Source of the DNA: an uncultured Thermomicrobiales bacterium
Lineage (GTDB): Bacteria > Chloroflexota > Chloroflexia > Thermomicrobiales > UBA6265
Assembly: GCA_902806355.1 (NCBI GenBank)
Contig: CADCWI010000076.1
Span: 1-64,000, forward strand
Reading direction: 5' to 3'
Length of the DNA: 64,000 nucleotides
In this document: in pieces, positions 53,023 through 63,032 of the stretch
Layout of the letters: every line of letters begins with the position of its first letter
How positions within the stretch are numbered: the first letter of the stretch is position 1
The notes under the pieces: generated by a model
Databases searched by the model: none
Told to the model about the DNA's origin: nothing
What the model saw: the letters and a program-made list of their open reading frames with translations, nothing else
Program-made: the position numbers and the translations under genes

Positions 53023-53942
53023 GCGTGCAAGCACCATCAGCGCATTCGACTGCCACGACACCGAGTTCAACAGATGTGGTCCTGGAAGCGCGTTCCATCA
53101 CCAAGCAGTTCGGTGGTCTGGTTGCGGTCGATTCGGTTGATATGGCGATCCGTCGCGGGAGCATCACGAGTGTCATCGGCCCGAACGGCGCTGGAAAAAC
53201 GACCTTCTTCAACATGATTGCCGGTATCTACCGGCCCACGACCGGTCAGATCGCGTTCATGGGGCGTCCGATCTTCGGCGCCAAGGGATTTGGCGGCTCC
53301 TCCCTGCGCCCGGACCAGGTCACCTCGCTCGGAATCGCGCGGACGTTCCAGAACATTCGGCTCTTCGCCAACATGACCGTGGTGGAAAACATCCTCGTCG
53401 GCATGCACTGCCGATTGAAGACCGGTGCCCTTGGCGCGATCCTGCGTACCCCCGGAGTTGTCCGCGAGGAGCATCAGGCTCGCGTTCGCGCCTACTCGCT
53501 ATTGGATTACGTCGGTCTTGGCAATCAGGCCCAGTCGACCGCGAAGAACCTGTCGTATGGGGATCAGCGTCGTCTCGAGGTGGCACGGGCGCTGGCGAGC
53601 GGCCCGTCCCTGCTCCTTCTGGACGAGCCGACAGCGGGGATGAACCCGAACGAGACGGCGGCGATGACGACGTTCATCGACAAAATGCGCAACGAGCTAG
53701 GTCTGACAATCCTGCTTATCGAGCATGATATGAAGGTGGTGATGGGCATCTCCGATCAGGTTGCAGTGCTCGATCACGGTGTCAAGATTGCCGACGGTTC
53801 GCCGGTCGAGGTTCGGAGCAACCCTCGCGTGATCGAGGCGTATCTCGGCAAGGGCGCGGCGGATGCGGCGGGGCAGCAAGCCGCTGGACCGATCGAAGCC
53901 GTCACCGTTGCAGAACCGATGCAGCGGGAGCCTGCAAGATGA
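53019..53942 (+). CDS. livG: Branched-chain amino-acid ABC transporter ATPase LivG-type
   Basis: A 307-residue ATPase with Walker A GPNGAGKTTF, the long insertion typical of LivG (FMGRPIFGAKGFGG), signature LSYGDQRRLE, Walker B LLLLDEPTAGMNP and switch His in LLIEHDMKVV. The C-terminal 35 residues (about 270-307) are a hydrophilic Ala/Gly-rich tail. ATG overlaps livM stop. It pairs with LivF. Confidence 0.94.
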   Translation: MSVQAPSAHSTATTPSSTDVVLEARSITKQFGGLVAVDSVDMAIRRGSITSVIGPNGAGKTTFFNMIAGIYRPTTGQIAFMGRPIFGAKGFGGSSLRPDQVTSLGIARTFQNIRLFANMTVVENILVGMHCRLKTGALGAILRTPGVVREEHQARVRAYSLLDYVGLGNQAQSTAKNLSYGDQRRLEVARALASGPSLLLLDEPTAGMNPNETAAMTTFIDKMRNELGLTILLIEHDMKVVMGISDQVAVLDHGVKIADGSPVEVRSNPRVIEAYLGKGAADAAGQQAAGPIEAVTVAEPMQREPAR

Positions 53943-53992
53943 TGCCAACCCATGAGCGAGAAAATTTGGATACCCAAATGGATCGGCGATAA

Positions 53993-54751
53993 ATGAGCAC
54001 CGCTACGCTTCAACCACCTGCGACCGGAAACCCGAACGCGCGCGCGACCATGCTCGAACTCCGCGATGTCCATACCTACTATGGCCACATCCACGCACTC
54101 AAAGGGGTCTCGCTCCACGTCGAAGAGGGGGAGATCGTCACGCTGATCGGCTCGAACGGCGCGGGCAAGAGCACGACGCTGAAGACGATCTCCGGGCTCC
54201 TGACGCCCCGGACCGGCGAGGTCGTGCTTCGCGGTTCGCGAATCAGTGGGATGCCCGCGCACAAGGTGGCTGAGCTCAAGGTGGCGCAATCGCCGGAGGG
54301 TCGGCGCGTCTTCCCCCGGATGTCGGTGCTCGAGAATCTCGAGATGGGTGCGTTCGTCAACCGGAAGGTGGACCCGGCCGATCTCGACCGGGTGTTCCAA
54401 CTCTTTCCTCGCCTCAAGGAGCGCATCTCGCAGAAGGCGGGCACGATGTCGGGGGGCGAGCAACAGATGCTCGCAATCGGGCGGGCCCTGATGGCGCACC
54501 CAACCCTGTTGCTCCTCGACGAACCGTCGATGGGACTGGCGCCGATCCTGGTCGAGCAGATCTTCGCCATCATTCAGGATATCAACAAGCAGGGCACGAC
54601 CGTGCTCCTGGTCGAGCAGAATGCGCTGATGGCTCTCGCAATCGCGCAGCGAGGCTACGTCATGCAGACCGGCTCGATCCTGTTGACCGACGATGCCAGG
54701 GCGCTCTTGCAAAACGAGATGGTCCGCAAGGCGTATTTGGGCGAAACGTAG
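53993..54751 (+). CDS. livF: Branched-chain amino-acid ABC transporter ATPase LivF-type
   Basis: A 252-residue ATPase with Walker A GSNGAGKSTTL, signature MSGGEQQMLAIG, Walker B LLLLDEPSMGLAP, and switch His replaced by Gln in LLVEQNALMAL (usual in LivF). ATG 53993 lies 50 bases after livG. It ends the livJHMGF operon. A weak hairpin (9-bp stem with a bulge, 54753-54788) may serve as terminator. Confidence 0.94.
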   Translation: MSTATLQPPATGNPNARATMLELRDVHTYYGHIHALKGVSLHVEEGEIVTLIGSNGAGKSTTLKTISGLLTPRTGEVVLRGSRISGMPAHKVAELKVAQSPEGRRVFPRMSVLENLEMGAFVNRKVDPADLDRVFQLFPRLKERISQKAGTMSGGEQQMLAIGRALMAHPTLLLLDEPSMGLAPILVEQIFAIIQDINKQGTTVLLVEQNALMALAIAQRGYVMQTGSILLTDDARALLQNEMVRKAYLGET

Positions 54752-55035
54752 GCGGAACCTCCACCGTGATCCTTAGTCCGGTTCGCCTGTCGCCGCCTCG
54801 CTGGGGCGGGGAATTGTTGCGGGCCGTCGCTGTGGTGGATACTACGTCCGCATCGGACAGACCCCCCTTGGCTGACCGGAAGACATTGCAGTCTGTTGGA
54901 AGCCCGCGAAGCGCCGGCAGGGTCACGGCGCACCCCTTCACCGTGCCAACTGTTCACTAGCGAACGGCTCGCACCGCGTTCGTGCGCAGCGTATCCGTCG
55001 CGTCAACGCACGACGAACCAGGAGATGTACCTTCG

Positions 55036-57237
55036 ATGAGCCTCGACCTTTCCGGCCAACGAGCGGATCTGCCCGCCCGGATCCAGCGCTTGAATGACAT
55101 CGCATACAACCTGTGGTGGACCTGGAGCAAGCCGGCTCGCCTGTTGTTTGCGGAACTTCATCCGGTGCTCTGGAACGTTGTCGAACAGAATCCAGTTCTC
55201 TTTTTGCACCGCATCGAGAAGGAACGGCTCACCACGGCGGCGGACAATGCCGAGTTTCTGGCCCGGTACGACAAGGTGGTGGCGGCATTCGACGCAATGC
55301 TGAACCAAAGCCCGCAAGACACCTGGCTAGGTCAGAACCGGCCGGAGTTGGTGGGGAAGACTGTCGCCTACTTCTCGGCGGAGTTCGGTCTCCATCGCGC
55401 ACTTCCGATCTACTCGGGTGGTCTCGGTGTCCTGGCTGGAGATCACTGCAAGGAAGCGAGCGACATGGGGATCCCGATGGTTGGGGTCTCGCTTCTCTAT
55501 CGTCAGGGATATCTGCGACAGCGGATTGACTCCGCGGGGTGGCAGCACGATGTCCCCGCCAAGCTTGATCCCCATGCCGAACCAACGACACAGGTCGTCA
55601 ACGACGATGGCTCACCCGTTCTGGTCGAGGTCGATCTGGGTGACGGGAGTGGCCTGCTGCGGCTCGCCGTGTGGCAGGTACGGGTGGGGCGCGTGCCGAT
55701 CTACCTGCTCGACTCTGATGTCGAAGGCAACCCGGAGTGGACTCGTGCGCTGTCGTCCCGGCTTTACGGTGGTGACGTCGAGCACCGGCTGCGCCAGGAG
55801 ATCATTCTCGGGATTGGCGGCGTCCGCCTCCTGCGGCAGCTTGGCATTACGCCTGCGTACTGGCATGCCAACGAAGGACATGCGGCATTGCATCTGCTCG
55901 AGCGCGCCCGCGAGCACGTAGCGGCGGGTGAGCCATTCGAGCGCGCGGTTGAACAGGTGCGGGCGACATCGATCTTCACCACGCATACACCCGTTCCCGC
56001 CGGGCACGACATTTTCTCTCCGGAGATGATGGAGCGGTATTTCCACACGTACTGGGGAGAGCTTGGGCTCAGCCGGGAGGACTTTCTGGCACTGGGTATC
56101 CATGGTGACCCCGCCAAAGGGTTCAATTTTACGGCCCTGGCTCTTCGCATGGCGGCCAACGTCAATGGGGTCAGCGAGAAGCACGGGGAAGTATCCCGCG
56201 AGATGTGGAACGACCTCTGGCCCGGTGTTGCGGTCACCGACACCCCAATCATCTCCATCACCAACGGCGTTCATCTGCGCACCTGGATCTCGCCGTCCAT
56301 GCGCAACCTCTACGAGCGGTATCTTCCGCGAAACTGGCGCGCACAGCAGGAACAGGAGCAGGTCTGGGAGACAGTACTCAATGTTCCGGACGAGGAATTT
56401 TGGCACGCCCATCAACAGTGCAAGCAGGACCTGATTGACGAGATGGACGAGCGTGCGCGGCGACGGTACGCCGAGGGCCAGTTCGACGCCTGGCAGGTGC
56501 TGTCTTCCGGGCCCTTCCAGAACGCCAACGTGCTGACCCTCGGGTTCGCTCGCCGCTTCGCGACCTACAAGCGGGCCACATTGCTGTTCAAGGACATCGA
56601 TCGCCTGGCGAAGATCCTGACCAATCCCGATCATCCGGTTCAGATCGTGTTTGCTGGCAAGGCTCACCCCGCCGACGAAGGCGGCAAGAAACTGATCCAG
56701 GAGATTTACACACGCTGCCGGGATCCTCGGCTCGGAGGACGTATCGCCTTTGCCGAGGATTACGAGATGGGGTTGGCGAGTCTCCTCGTCGCCGGGGTGG
56801 ACGTCTGGCTGAATAATCCCCGATTCCCGCTGGAGGCAAGCGGGACCAGCGGCATGAAAGCGGCCGCCAACGGCGTTCCGAATTGCAGTATCCTCGATGG
56901 ATGGTGGATCGAAGGGTGGCGCGAGGGCGACACCAATGGGTGGGGAATTGCGAGTTCCGAGCTCGAAGGTGACGCCCAGGACGTTGACGAGGCCAACCGC
57001 TTCTATGATGTGCTGGAGAAGTCGGTCGTGCCACTCTACTACCGGCGACAGGCCGATGGACTGCCACACGACTGGATCGCGCTCGCCAAGGAAGCGATTC
57101 GCACCGTGGCGCCGGCCTTCAGCTCCCGGCGCATGCTCATCGACTACGTGGACAAGCTGTACAGCCGCGCGGCGGGTTCCGGCGATCTGGTCGGCGCTGG
57201 CTCGTTGCCCGAGCCCATCAGTGGCACCCAGCGCTGA
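55036..57237 (+). CDS. glgP: Alpha-glucan phosphorylase
   Basis: A 733-residue GT35 enzyme of the shorter TIGR02094 type that removes glucose from glycogen or maltodextrin ends as glucose-1-phosphate. Motifs: AYFSAEFGLHRALPIYSGGLGVLAGDH near residue 115-141, HANEGHAAL, HTPVPAGHD, SITNGVHLRTW, and the PLP site GTSGMKAAANG with Lys608. ATG 55036 has GGAG 11 bases upstream; the frame is open from 54982. It is followed by the rmlADBC genes on the same strand after 65 bases. Confidence 0.95.
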   Translation: MSLDLSGQRADLPARIQRLNDIAYNLWWTWSKPARLLFAELHPVLWNVVEQNPVLFLHRIEKERLTTAADNAEFLARYDKVVAAFDAMLNQSPQDTWLGQNRPELVGKTVAYFSAEFGLHRALPIYSGGLGVLAGDHCKEASDMGIPMVGVSLLYRQGYLRQRIDSAGWQHDVPAKLDPHAEPTTQVVNDDGSPVLVEVDLGDGSGLLRLAVWQVRVGRVPIYLLDSDVEGNPEWTRALSSRLYGGDVEHRLRQEIILGIGGVRLLRQLGITPAYWHANEGHAALHLLERAREHVAAGEPFERAVEQVRATSIFTTHTPVPAGHDIFSPEMMERYFHTYWGELGLSREDFLALGIHGDPAKGFNFTALALRMAANVNGVSEKHGEVSREMWNDLWPGVAVTDTPIISITNGVHLRTWISPSMRNLYERYLPRNWRAQQEQEQVWETVLNVPDEEFWHAHQQCKQDLIDEMDERARRRYAEGQFDAWQVLSSGPFQNANVLTLGFARRFATYKRATLLFKDIDRLAKILTNPDHPVQIVFAGKAHPADEGGKKLIQEIYTRCRDPRLGGRIAFAEDYEMGLASLLVAGVDVWLNNPRFPLEASGTSGMKAAANGVPNCSILDGWWIEGWREGDTNGWGIASSELEGDAQDVDEANRFYDVLEKSVVPLYYRRQADGLPHDWIALAKEAIRTVAPAFSSRRMLIDYVDKLYSRAAGSGDLVGAGSLPEPISGTQR

Positions 57238-57302
57238 ACCGATCATCGCCTGATGCACACGGACACCGACACGAGCCCGGTAATTTGAGTGGAGGTTCCC
57301 GC

Positions 57303-58442
57303 ATGACCGAGACATCACCGGCCGAGACGTCCGAAGCGCTGGCTCATCTCAACGGGAGTGCCGTTCCCCGGCTCCTCAAGGGGCTTGTGCTCGCTGGAGG
57401 CAAGGGGTCGCGGCTGCGGCCACTGACCGCTACCGGCGCAAAACAGCTTGTGCCGGTCGCCAACAAGCCGGTCCTGTTCTACGCGCTCGACCAGCTGGTC
57501 AGTGCCGGGATCACCGAGATCGGGATCGTGACCGGTGACACGGGAGATCAGGTCCGGGCCGCGGTGGGAGACGGCTCGGCGTTCGGCGCGCGCGTGACAT
57601 ACCTTCCGCAGGATGCGCCAAGGGGCCTTGCCCACGCGGTGATGACCGCTCGCGATTATCTGGGCGACGCCCCGTTTTGCATGTTTCTGGCCGACAATTT
57701 TCTCCAGCAGGGGATCGACGAGCACGCAAGCGCCTTCGCCGAGACCCGGTCCGCCGCCCGGATCCTGCTCAAGCGTGTCGATGATCCATCCGCGCTCGGG
57801 GTCGCGATCCTTAACGAGTCGGGGCAGGTGACCAGGCTGGTCGAGAAGCCGAAAACGCCGATCTCCGATCTGGCCATTGTCGGCGTCTACTTCTTCGGAC
57901 CGGAGATTCACGAAATCACGCCGAAGCTTCAGCCATCCGGGCGCGGCGAGCTGGAGATTACGGACGCGATCCAGGGACTGATCGACGCCGGGCATGTCGT
58001 CGACTCGTCGATCATCGGTGACGAGTGGGTCGACACCGGCAAAAAAGACGACATGCTCGAGGCGAACCGCGTCGTGCTGGGGACGGTGCACCGCGACGTC
58101 AAGGGCACAGTGGACGCCGAGTCGATCATCGTCGGTGATGTGATCGTCGAGGCCGGCGCGAGCATCGTCGGCAGCACAGTGCGCGGTCCGGCCATCATCG
58201 GCGCGGGCGCCCGCGTCGAGCACGCCTATGTTGGTCCCTTTACCGCTATCGGCGAGCGATGCATCATCCGCGGGTGCGAGATCGAGCACTCCATTGTCAT
58301 GAGCGACAGCACGATCCGCGATATCGACTCTCGCATCTTCGACTCACTGATCGGCAAGGAAGTCGTCATCGAGCGGACGATGCTGAAGCCCGTGGCAGTG
58401 CGCTTCATGCTGGGCGATCACGCCCATGTCGGCATCTCCTGA
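57303..58442 (+). CDS. rmlA: Glucose-1-phosphate thymidylyltransferase, long type
   Basis: A 379-residue protein: N-terminal nucleotidyltransferase domain (GLVLAGGKGSRLRPLT; the family Thr of GGxGTRL is Ser here) with FLADNF, VEKPKTP and DTGKKDD, followed by left-handed beta-helix hexapeptide repeats (about 270-370). It makes dTDP-glucose from glucose-1-phosphate and dTTP. ATG 57303 follows GGAGG by seven bases. The long C-terminal helix is like that of RmlA-long enzymes in Actinobacteria and archaea. Donor specificity (dTTP versus UTP) is set by context. Confidence 0.9.
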   Translation: MTETSPAETSEALAHLNGSAVPRLLKGLVLAGGKGSRLRPLTATGAKQLVPVANKPVLFYALDQLVSAGITEIGIVTGDTGDQVRAAVGDGSAFGARVTYLPQDAPRGLAHAVMTARDYLGDAPFCMFLADNFLQQGIDEHASAFAETRSAARILLKRVDDPSALGVAILNESGQVTRLVEKPKTPISDLAIVGVYFFGPEIHEITPKLQPSGRGELEITDAIQGLIDAGHVVDSSIIGDEWVDTGKKDDMLEANRVVLGTVHRDVKGTVDAESIIVGDVIVEAGASIVGSTVRGPAIIGAGARVEHAYVGPFTAIGERCIIRGCEIEHSIVMSDSTIRDIDSRIFDSLIGKEVVIERTMLKPVAVRFMLGDHAHVGIS

Positions 58443-58471
58443 CACTGATCACGCGATACGGGGACGCAACG

Positions 58472-59383
58472 ATGGAGCGCGCGGCCGAAACAGTACTCGT
58501 GACCGGATCAGGAGGGCAACTCGGTCGCTACCTCCTTGCCGCGTGCCGCGATCAAGGGTTTCGGGTAGTCGGCCTCGGTGCCAGTTCCGGTCCCGGTGTA
58601 GACATCCAGATCGACATCGGCGATGCGCACGCTGTGTCGCAGGCGATCAATGACCTGCGGCCAGACACCGTAATCCATGGAGCGGCGTACACGGATGTCG
58701 ATGGCTGCGAGCGCGATCCGGACAAGGCGGATCGGGTGAATCACCTTGGAGCCGCCAATGTCGCCCGGGCGGCACTAGGTGTGCACGCTCACCTGATCGC
58801 GGTGGGGACCGATTTCGTCTTCTCTGGCCTGCAAGTGAAGCCGTATACCGAGCGCGACGCACCCGATCCAGTCTCGGTCTACGGGTCGAGCAAGCTGGCT
58901 GGTGAACGAGCAGTGCTCGATATCGACCCTTCGTTCGCCGTCGCGCGCACCGCCTGGGTCTACGGTGGGGCCGGAAAGCACTTCCCGCGGACCGTGCTGA
59001 CGATGGTCCGGGATCGTGGTGCGATGACTGTGGTCGACGACGAGGTAAGCAACCCGACCTTTGCCGGCGATCTTGCGGAAGCCCTCGTCGCGCTTATCGA
59101 CAAGCGTCCGGCGGGTATCCTTCATCTGACAAACGAAGGGTCCGTCAACCGGTTCGGCCTTGCCAGGGCTGTCGTCGAAGCGGCAGGGGGCGATCCCGAG
59201 ATGATTCAGCCGACGTCAACGGAAGAGTTTCTCAGCCGCTATCCGCTGCCGGCCAAACGCCCGGTCAACAGCTCACTGGCCAACAACCGGGCCAAGGAGC
59301 TCGGCGTCTCCCTGCCCGGCTGGCGAAACGCAATCGACCGCTACGTCCCGGCGTTGGCACAGGAACTTAGCACGCGAGTATGA
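58472..59383 (+). CDS. rmlD: dTDP-4-dehydrorhamnose reductase
   Basis: A 303-residue short-chain reductase with NAD(P)-binding VLVTGSGGQLGRYL, GAAYTDVDGCERD, active-site pair Tyr-x3-Lys in YGSSKLAGERAV, and NPTFAGDLAEALV. It reduces dTDP-4-keto-rhamnose to dTDP-L-rhamnose. ATG 58472 is 29 bases after rmlA, with a weak GGG ribosome site; the open frame extends back to 58259 within rmlA. Confidence 0.92.
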   Translation: MERAAETVLVTGSGGQLGRYLLAACRDQGFRVVGLGASSGPGVDIQIDIGDAHAVSQAINDLRPDTVIHGAAYTDVDGCERDPDKADRVNHLGAANVARAALGVHAHLIAVGTDFVFSGLQVKPYTERDAPDPVSVYGSSKLAGERAVLDIDPSFAVARTAWVYGGAGKHFPRTVLTMVRDRGAMTVVDDEVSNPTFAGDLAEALVALIDKRPAGILHLTNEGSVNRFGLARAVVEAAGGDPEMIQPTSTEEFLSRYPLPAKRPVNSSLANNRAKELGVSLPGWRNAIDRYVPALAQELSTRV

Positions 59384-59455
59384 CGGCTGCCGCGAGTCGT
59401 ATGTCGTATGCCCGCATCCCGGGCGAGGATGCCGCACTACACGGAAGGCGATATT

Positions 59456-60490
59456 GTGAAGCTGCTGGTAACTGGTGGGGCCGGGTTCATCGGCTCGACG
59501 TTCGTCCGACAAGTGCTCGAGAACCATCCCGAGGACGAGATCGTCAATCTCGATGCCCTTACGTATGCCGGCAACCCGGCCAACGTGCGGGGGCTGGAAG
59601 ATGATCCCCGGCACCGGTTGGTGCGCGGCGACATTGCCGACGCCGAGTTGGTCGATGGACTGGTTGAATCCGTCGATGCCGTCGTCAACTTCGCCGCCGA
59701 GACGCATGTCGATCGTTCGCTGCTTGATCCCGGGAGCTTCCTGCGCGCCAACGTTCAGGGCGTCTATGTGCTCCTGGATGCGGTCCGGCGGCATGGCAAA
59801 CGCCTGCTGCAGGTCAGCACCGACGAGGTGTATGGCGACATTCCGCCCGGCAAACATTCGCGAGAGACCGATCCGGTTGAAACTCGCTCGCCCTACTCGG
59901 CGGCGAAGGCCGGCGGCGAGTTGTTTTGTAAGTCGTTCTTCGTGTCGTTTGGTACCGACGTCGTGATTACGCGCGGGAGCAACACGATCGGTCCGCGCCA
60001 GTATCCCGAAAAGATGATTCCCCTGTTCATCACCAACGCGCTGCGCGATCAGCCACTGCCGGTCTATGGCGATGGCATGCAGATCCGGGACTGGCTGTAT
60101 GCCGAAGACCACGCCTCGGCCATCGACCGGGTGCTCCGCAAGGGCCGAGCAGGCGAGGTCTACAACGTTGGCGCAGGAAACGAATACCCGAACATCGAAG
60201 TTGTCCGCGCCCTGCTGAAGCATCTTGGCAAGCCGACGGATCTCATCGCCTATGTGCCGGACCGGCCCGGTCATGATCGCCGCTATGCGATGAATACCGA
60301 CAAGATCAGGGATGAGCTGGGATGGGAGCCAACCCGCACATTCGAGATGACGCTCCATGAGACGATCGACTGGTACGCCGGCAACCAGGAATGGTGGGCC
60401 GCGATTCGTGACGGATCGTCGGATTTCAATGACTACTACCAGAAGCAGTATGGTTGGCGTCTCGAAGCTGCCGGACAGTCTGCTGGCTGA
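59456..60490 (+). CDS. rmlB: dTDP-glucose 4,6-dehydratase
   Basis: A 344-residue SDR enzyme with LLVTGGAGFIGSTFVRQVL, NLDALTYAGN, catalytic pair in QVSTDEVYGD and YSAAKAGGE, and NTIGPRQYPEKMIP. It converts dTDP-glucose to dTDP-4-keto-6-deoxyglucose. GTG 59456 has GGAAGG seven to eight bases upstream; an upstream in-frame ATG (59408) is less likely. Gene order rmlA-D-B-C is unusual but complete. Confidence 0.94.
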   Translation: MKLLVTGGAGFIGSTFVRQVLENHPEDEIVNLDALTYAGNPANVRGLEDDPRHRLVRGDIADAELVDGLVESVDAVVNFAAETHVDRSLLDPGSFLRANVQGVYVLLDAVRRHGKRLLQVSTDEVYGDIPPGKHSRETDPVETRSPYSAAKAGGELFCKSFFVSFGTDVVITRGSNTIGPRQYPEKMIPLFITNALRDQPLPVYGDGMQIRDWLYAEDHASAIDRVLRKGRAGEVYNVGAGNEYPNIEVVRALLKHLGKPTDLIAYVPDRPGHDRRYAMNTDKIRDELGWEPTRTFEMTLHETIDWYAGNQEWWAAIRDGSSDFNDYYQKQYGWRLEAAGQSAG

Positions 60491-60549
60491 TCGCGCTGTC
60501 CACGCTTTTCCACGGCGAGCACACTCGCAATCCTTTTGGAGGAACCCCG

Positions 60550-61125
60550 GTGACTGATAGCCATGCGACGGTAGCGGACGTGCTCGTGACATCTGGCGCA
60601 GGCGCTTCCGCGATTCACGACGTCGTGATCCGGGATTTGACCACGCATCGCGACCCGCGCGGAACGCTCACCGAGTTGCTGCGAGCGGATTGGCCCGATA
60701 TCTACGGCGAGGCCATGCCGTTCGCGCAGGTCTACACCTCCACGACCTCGCCCGGTGTCGCCCGCGATATCGACCGCTGGCACGTCCATCAGCGTCAGAC
60801 GGACCGGTTCTATTGTGTGGCGGGCCGTATCGTCGTCGCGATCGCGGATCCCCGGCCCGATTCGCCATCGCATGGCAAGTTGATGCTTGTGGAACTCGCC
60901 GCCTCGGACGATGGTCCGGCACCATTGATGGTGACGATTCCACCGCAGACACTGCACGGATTTGTTGTTACCAGCGAAACTCCTGCCACACTCCTCAACT
61001 TTCCAAACCGGATTTATGACGCCGAAGACGAGGGACGCACACTCTTCACGGACGCCGGTGTGACGTTCCCCAATGGCGAGCCGTTCGATTACATGAAGGT
61101 AGCCGAGTTCTACCAGCCTGGCTGA
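60550..61125 (+). CDS. rmlC: dTDP-4-dehydrorhamnose 3,5-epimerase-family protein (cupin)
   Basis: A 191-residue cupin with DLTTHRDPRGTLTELLR at the start, RWHVHQRQTDRFYCVAGRI (metal-independent RmlC-like core) and TIPPQTLHGFVV. It is shorter of identity with classic RmlC in the substrate region but is placed at the end of the rml operon, where the epimerase is expected. GTG 60550 follows GGAGG by seven bases. A related sugar epimerase or isomerase is an alternative. Confidence 0.82.
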   Translation: MTDSHATVADVLVTSGAGASAIHDVVIRDLTTHRDPRGTLTELLRADWPDIYGEAMPFAQVYTSTTSPGVARDIDRWHVHQRQTDRFYCVAGRIVVAIADPRPDSPSHGKLMLVELAASDDGPAPLMVTIPPQTLHGFVVTSETPATLLNFPNRIYDAEDEGRTLFTDAGVTFPNGEPFDYMKVAEFYQPG

Positions 61126-61487
61126 CCAGGGGGATTGCGCATCGTCCCGGGGTCCGCTCGGATTCCAGAGAGGCTCCTCCGCCGCGGTAGGACGCCCCGT
61201 CCACAGGCAGCCCAGGAGGGCCGTGGGTCAATCACGGTGCAGTGGCGAGCGATTCCAGAGCGTTGGCCGCCGTCGTGGCATTTCTGGGCGAGTGCCGGCT
61301 GGCTATGGTCGGCGTGCGCTTTACCCGAATGTGACTTCCTGGATAGACCGCGTTGCGCCCACCCGGGGATGTCATTTATGCAGTGAATCCACGGCGCACC
61401 GGGATCCAAGCTGAATCGAATCGAGACGTGTTCCTCTCTCCTGTGGAAGACCTGTGATCCTCTCTCTGCGGAACAGATACTCGTCCG
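61126..61487. other. Convergent gap without a convincing gene
   Basis: About 360 bases between the rmlC stop and the stop of the minus-strand GT39-like gene. Open frames in both directions are short and without motifs. No clear hairpin terminator was recognised; the only pairing seen (GGTC...GACC-like around 61130) is imperfect. Confidence 0.45.
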
Positions 61488-63032
61488 TCAGGAAGTCAGG
61501 CCAGGAGATTGGACCGCCTCTGGCCGGGGAAGCGCGGCCGGGCGCACCCGCGATGCGCGCTTCCGGTTGCCTCCTTCCCCGGCAACAGCAGTGGGCAGGG
61601 GATCGTCTGCTCCGAGCTTGCCCGCATCAGCTGGCAGGACACCGTATCCGCGGAGCCATGCAAAAGCATTGAAGGGAACGAGTGCCCGCCAGATCACGCC
61701 CGCGAGGACGGAGATGCAAATTGCCTCTACCAGCACCAGTGGAAGTTGATACCGGTAGAGATCCGACCGAAGGCCAAGCACGATGGCGCCGCTCTCGGCA
61801 AGCACGAGCAGCAACACGAACGCATGCGGGCTTCGAATCCCTTTGCGGAAGACGAGCACACCGAACAGGACCAGACCGATCATCGCCAGCATCGGATCGA
61901 ATCCGAACGGATTGAGCGTCAATCCGTACCGGTCGTTGAGCGCGGATACCGGTCCCGCACTGGTTTGCCATTGCTCGCCGATCCGGTTGCCGATCCTGTC
62001 GAGTGCGATCCAGCTGTTCTCGACCCGATTTCGGTCGTTGACCATGCCTTGGGCCTCCATCTCGTCGACCCGGAACTTGAAGAGATTGTAGGTGTGCTGG
62101 AGGGGGGCTACCCACAGGTAGGGATAGGCCACCACAAAGGCGACAAAAGCGATCGCCGGCTGAACGATCAGTTTGAGGGCCCGACGGTTGAGCCCGGCCC
62201 GGTTGCGAGCTCCATCCAGCAGGCCACGCCCGACGAGGAAGTAAAGGCCCAGGCCGGCCGTGGGGAGACTCAGCAATAGCGGTGAGAGCTTGGCGGCGCC
62301 ACCCAACCCAAAGAGCACGCCCAGTGCGATAGCCCAGCCCCAGGTCGGACGCATCGCGAATCTGAACGCTGTCAGGAAGGTAAGCGTCAGGAGCAGATTC
62401 AACAGTTGATCGGAGAGTGCCTGGCTCCCAATGTGAATGTGCAGGGGATGATAGGCAAGGAAGAATCCAGCTGCCAGTCCGCCGACCCGGTTCGTTAGCA
62501 CTCGCCCGAGCAGGTAGACGGCCGCAACGACCAACGCACCGACAAACCCGCTGGTGGTTCTTCCCGCCCGGAGATCCTCGGCGGACGGCATGGCCCCGGC
62601 GGTTTCATTCCATCCCCGTTCACGATCGAAGAAGAAATCCCAGGCAATATTCGGATGCAGCGGTCGATCCTGTACCAACTGCCCGATGCCCATCATGTAA
62701 CTGCCGAGCGGTGGCTGACCGCGAGTGAGGTAGTAATCCTGCCAGGTGGCGCCAAACGGATCGAGCAGATCTTCAATGTAGAACGATCGGTTGAGCCATC
62801 GGCTCTCATCGGGATGGAATGGGGTGGCGTCCACCTTGTCGACGTTGAGGTTGAACGAGAGGAGGAACAACAGGCCCATCAGGAACAGGTCGATGATTCC
62901 CCTGCTGAAACGAGGACCAGTCGCCTGTACCGACGCGATGCCGTTTCCCTGGGCGAAACCCTGGCGACCCTTGAGCGTGCGAGGTAGACGGCGTGGCGCT
63001 CTGTGCGGGTGATACAACGGAACTCTAGCCAT
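61488..63032 (-). CDS. GT39-like polyprenyl-phosphate-dependent membrane glycosyltransferase
   Basis: About 514 residues with roughly ten to twelve membrane segments. The first periplasmic loop contains TPFHPDESRWLNRS (the catalytic Asp-Glu region of GT39/ArnT-like enzymes), followed by RGQPPLGSYM and YHPLHIHIGSQALSD. Such enzymes transfer a sugar from polyprenyl phosphate to lipid, glycan or protein outside the membrane. ATG 63032 is chosen; the frame extends to a TTG at 63062, and no ribosome site is evident. Its start overlaps the TPM gene end, suggesting co-translation. The Arg/Pro-rich C-terminus (about 470-514) is predicted cytoplasmic. Confidence 0.85.
   Translation of the reverse strand: MARVPLYHPHRAPRRLPRTLKGRQGFAQGNGIASVQATGPRFSRGIIDLFLMGLLFLLSFNLNVDKVDATPFHPDESRWLNRSFYIEDLLDPFGATWQDYYLTRGQPPLGSYMMGIGQLVQDRPLHPNIAWDFFFDRERGWNETAGAMPSAEDLRAGRTTSGFVGALVVAAVYLLGRVLTNRVGGLAAGFFLAYHPLHIHIGSQALSDQLLNLLLTLTFLTAFRFAMRPTWGWAIALGVLFGLGGAAKLSPLLLSLPTAGLGLYFLVGRGLLDGARNRAGLNRRALKLIVQPAIAFVAFVVAYPYLWVAPLQHTYNLFKFRVDEMEAQGMVNDRNRVENSWIALDRIGNRIGEQWQTSAGPVSALNDRYGLTLNPFGFDPMLAMIGLVLFGVLVFRKGIRSPHAFVLLLVLAESGAIVLGLRSDLYRYQLPLVLVEAICISVLAGVIWRALVPFNAFAWLRGYGVLPADAGKLGADDPLPTAVAGEGGNRKRASRVRPAALPRPEAVQSPGLTS

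Noticed and set aside
55612..57318. 568-residue antisense frame opposite glgP
   Set aside because: Shadow frame over the phosphorylase catalytic region.
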